Positions 41,975 through 42,039 of a stretch of DNA of 42,039 nt are shown here, piece by piece (position 1 is the first letter of the stretch; each line of letters starts with the position of its first letter). Under the pieces are notes generated by a model. It had not been told where the DNA came from and made no database searches. It saw only the letters and a list, made by a program, of their open reading frames with translations. Location: positions 1 through 42,039 of the forward strand of contig NZ_PDYM01000029.1 in NCBI RefSeq assembly GCF_002743055.1. The letters run 5' to 3'. Both the position numbers and the translations under genes were made by a program. The stretch is from Sporosarcina sp. P13 (GTDB lineage Bacteria > Bacillota > Bacilli > Bacillales_A > Planococcaceae).

Positions 41975-42039
41975 CGGATTGCCGCGTCAGCTTCACCGCT
42001 TGCGAGTCTCACGTATTTCATACGCTTCGAGTCACAGCG

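Overview
The window looks like a low-GC Gram-positive chromosome from Bacillales. It is most likely Planococcaceae, with Sporosarcina as my best guess from gene content and order; this is inference, since no complete 16S or other taxonomic marker is present. Almost every gene is on the minus strand, so the natural reading direction is right to left. The right two thirds match the Bacillus subtilis block yebE-yebG-pur operon-yerABC-pcrB-pcrA-ligA-yerH-gatCAB-dgkB-rlmCD.

Right to left: two 5S-rRNA-like sequences at the window edge (41684-41974), yebE and yebG, then a purine riboswitch with its terminator and a PurR-box pair in front of purE-K-S-Q-L-F-M-N-H-D. The operon has three oddities. purB and purC are missing between purK and purS. 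PurQ has lost the Cys and His of its glutaminase triad. A strong intrinsic terminator lies between purN and purH. Beyond purD are a run of DnaA-box-like sites and a broken adenine deaminase gene (yerA). Next come yerB, yerC, pcrB, pcrA, ligA, the CamS lipoprotein gene, gatCAB, a thioredoxin-like gene and dgkB. A Nudix gene (plus strand) and a cytochrome bd operon (30-aa membrane ORF, cydA, cydB, cydS) sit between dgkB and rlmCD.

The left 10.8 kb is accessory. It holds an SRPBCC protein gene, a GAF / XRE / sensorless histidine kinase cluster, a 2.9-kb stretch of decayed genes (sulfatase, Na+/Ca2+ exchanger, transporter tail), and a three-gene operon at 574-5291.

That operon is the most interesting system in the window. 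Its first gene encodes a 704-aa NDP-forming acyl-CoA synthetase-superfamily protein. It carries, at one constant offset, the active-site residues I recall for DddX, the ATP-dependent dimethylsulfoniopropionate (DMSP) lyase. A BCCT-family transporter and an enoyl-CoA hydratase-family protein follow. Together they suggest DMSP uptake, CoA ligation and cleavage to dimethyl sulfide plus acryloyl-CoA, then acryloyl-CoA hydration. Two promoters upstream each have the same palindrome, TTGACTGGTCAA, over the -35 box, which suggests repression by one dedicated regulator not encoded in the window.
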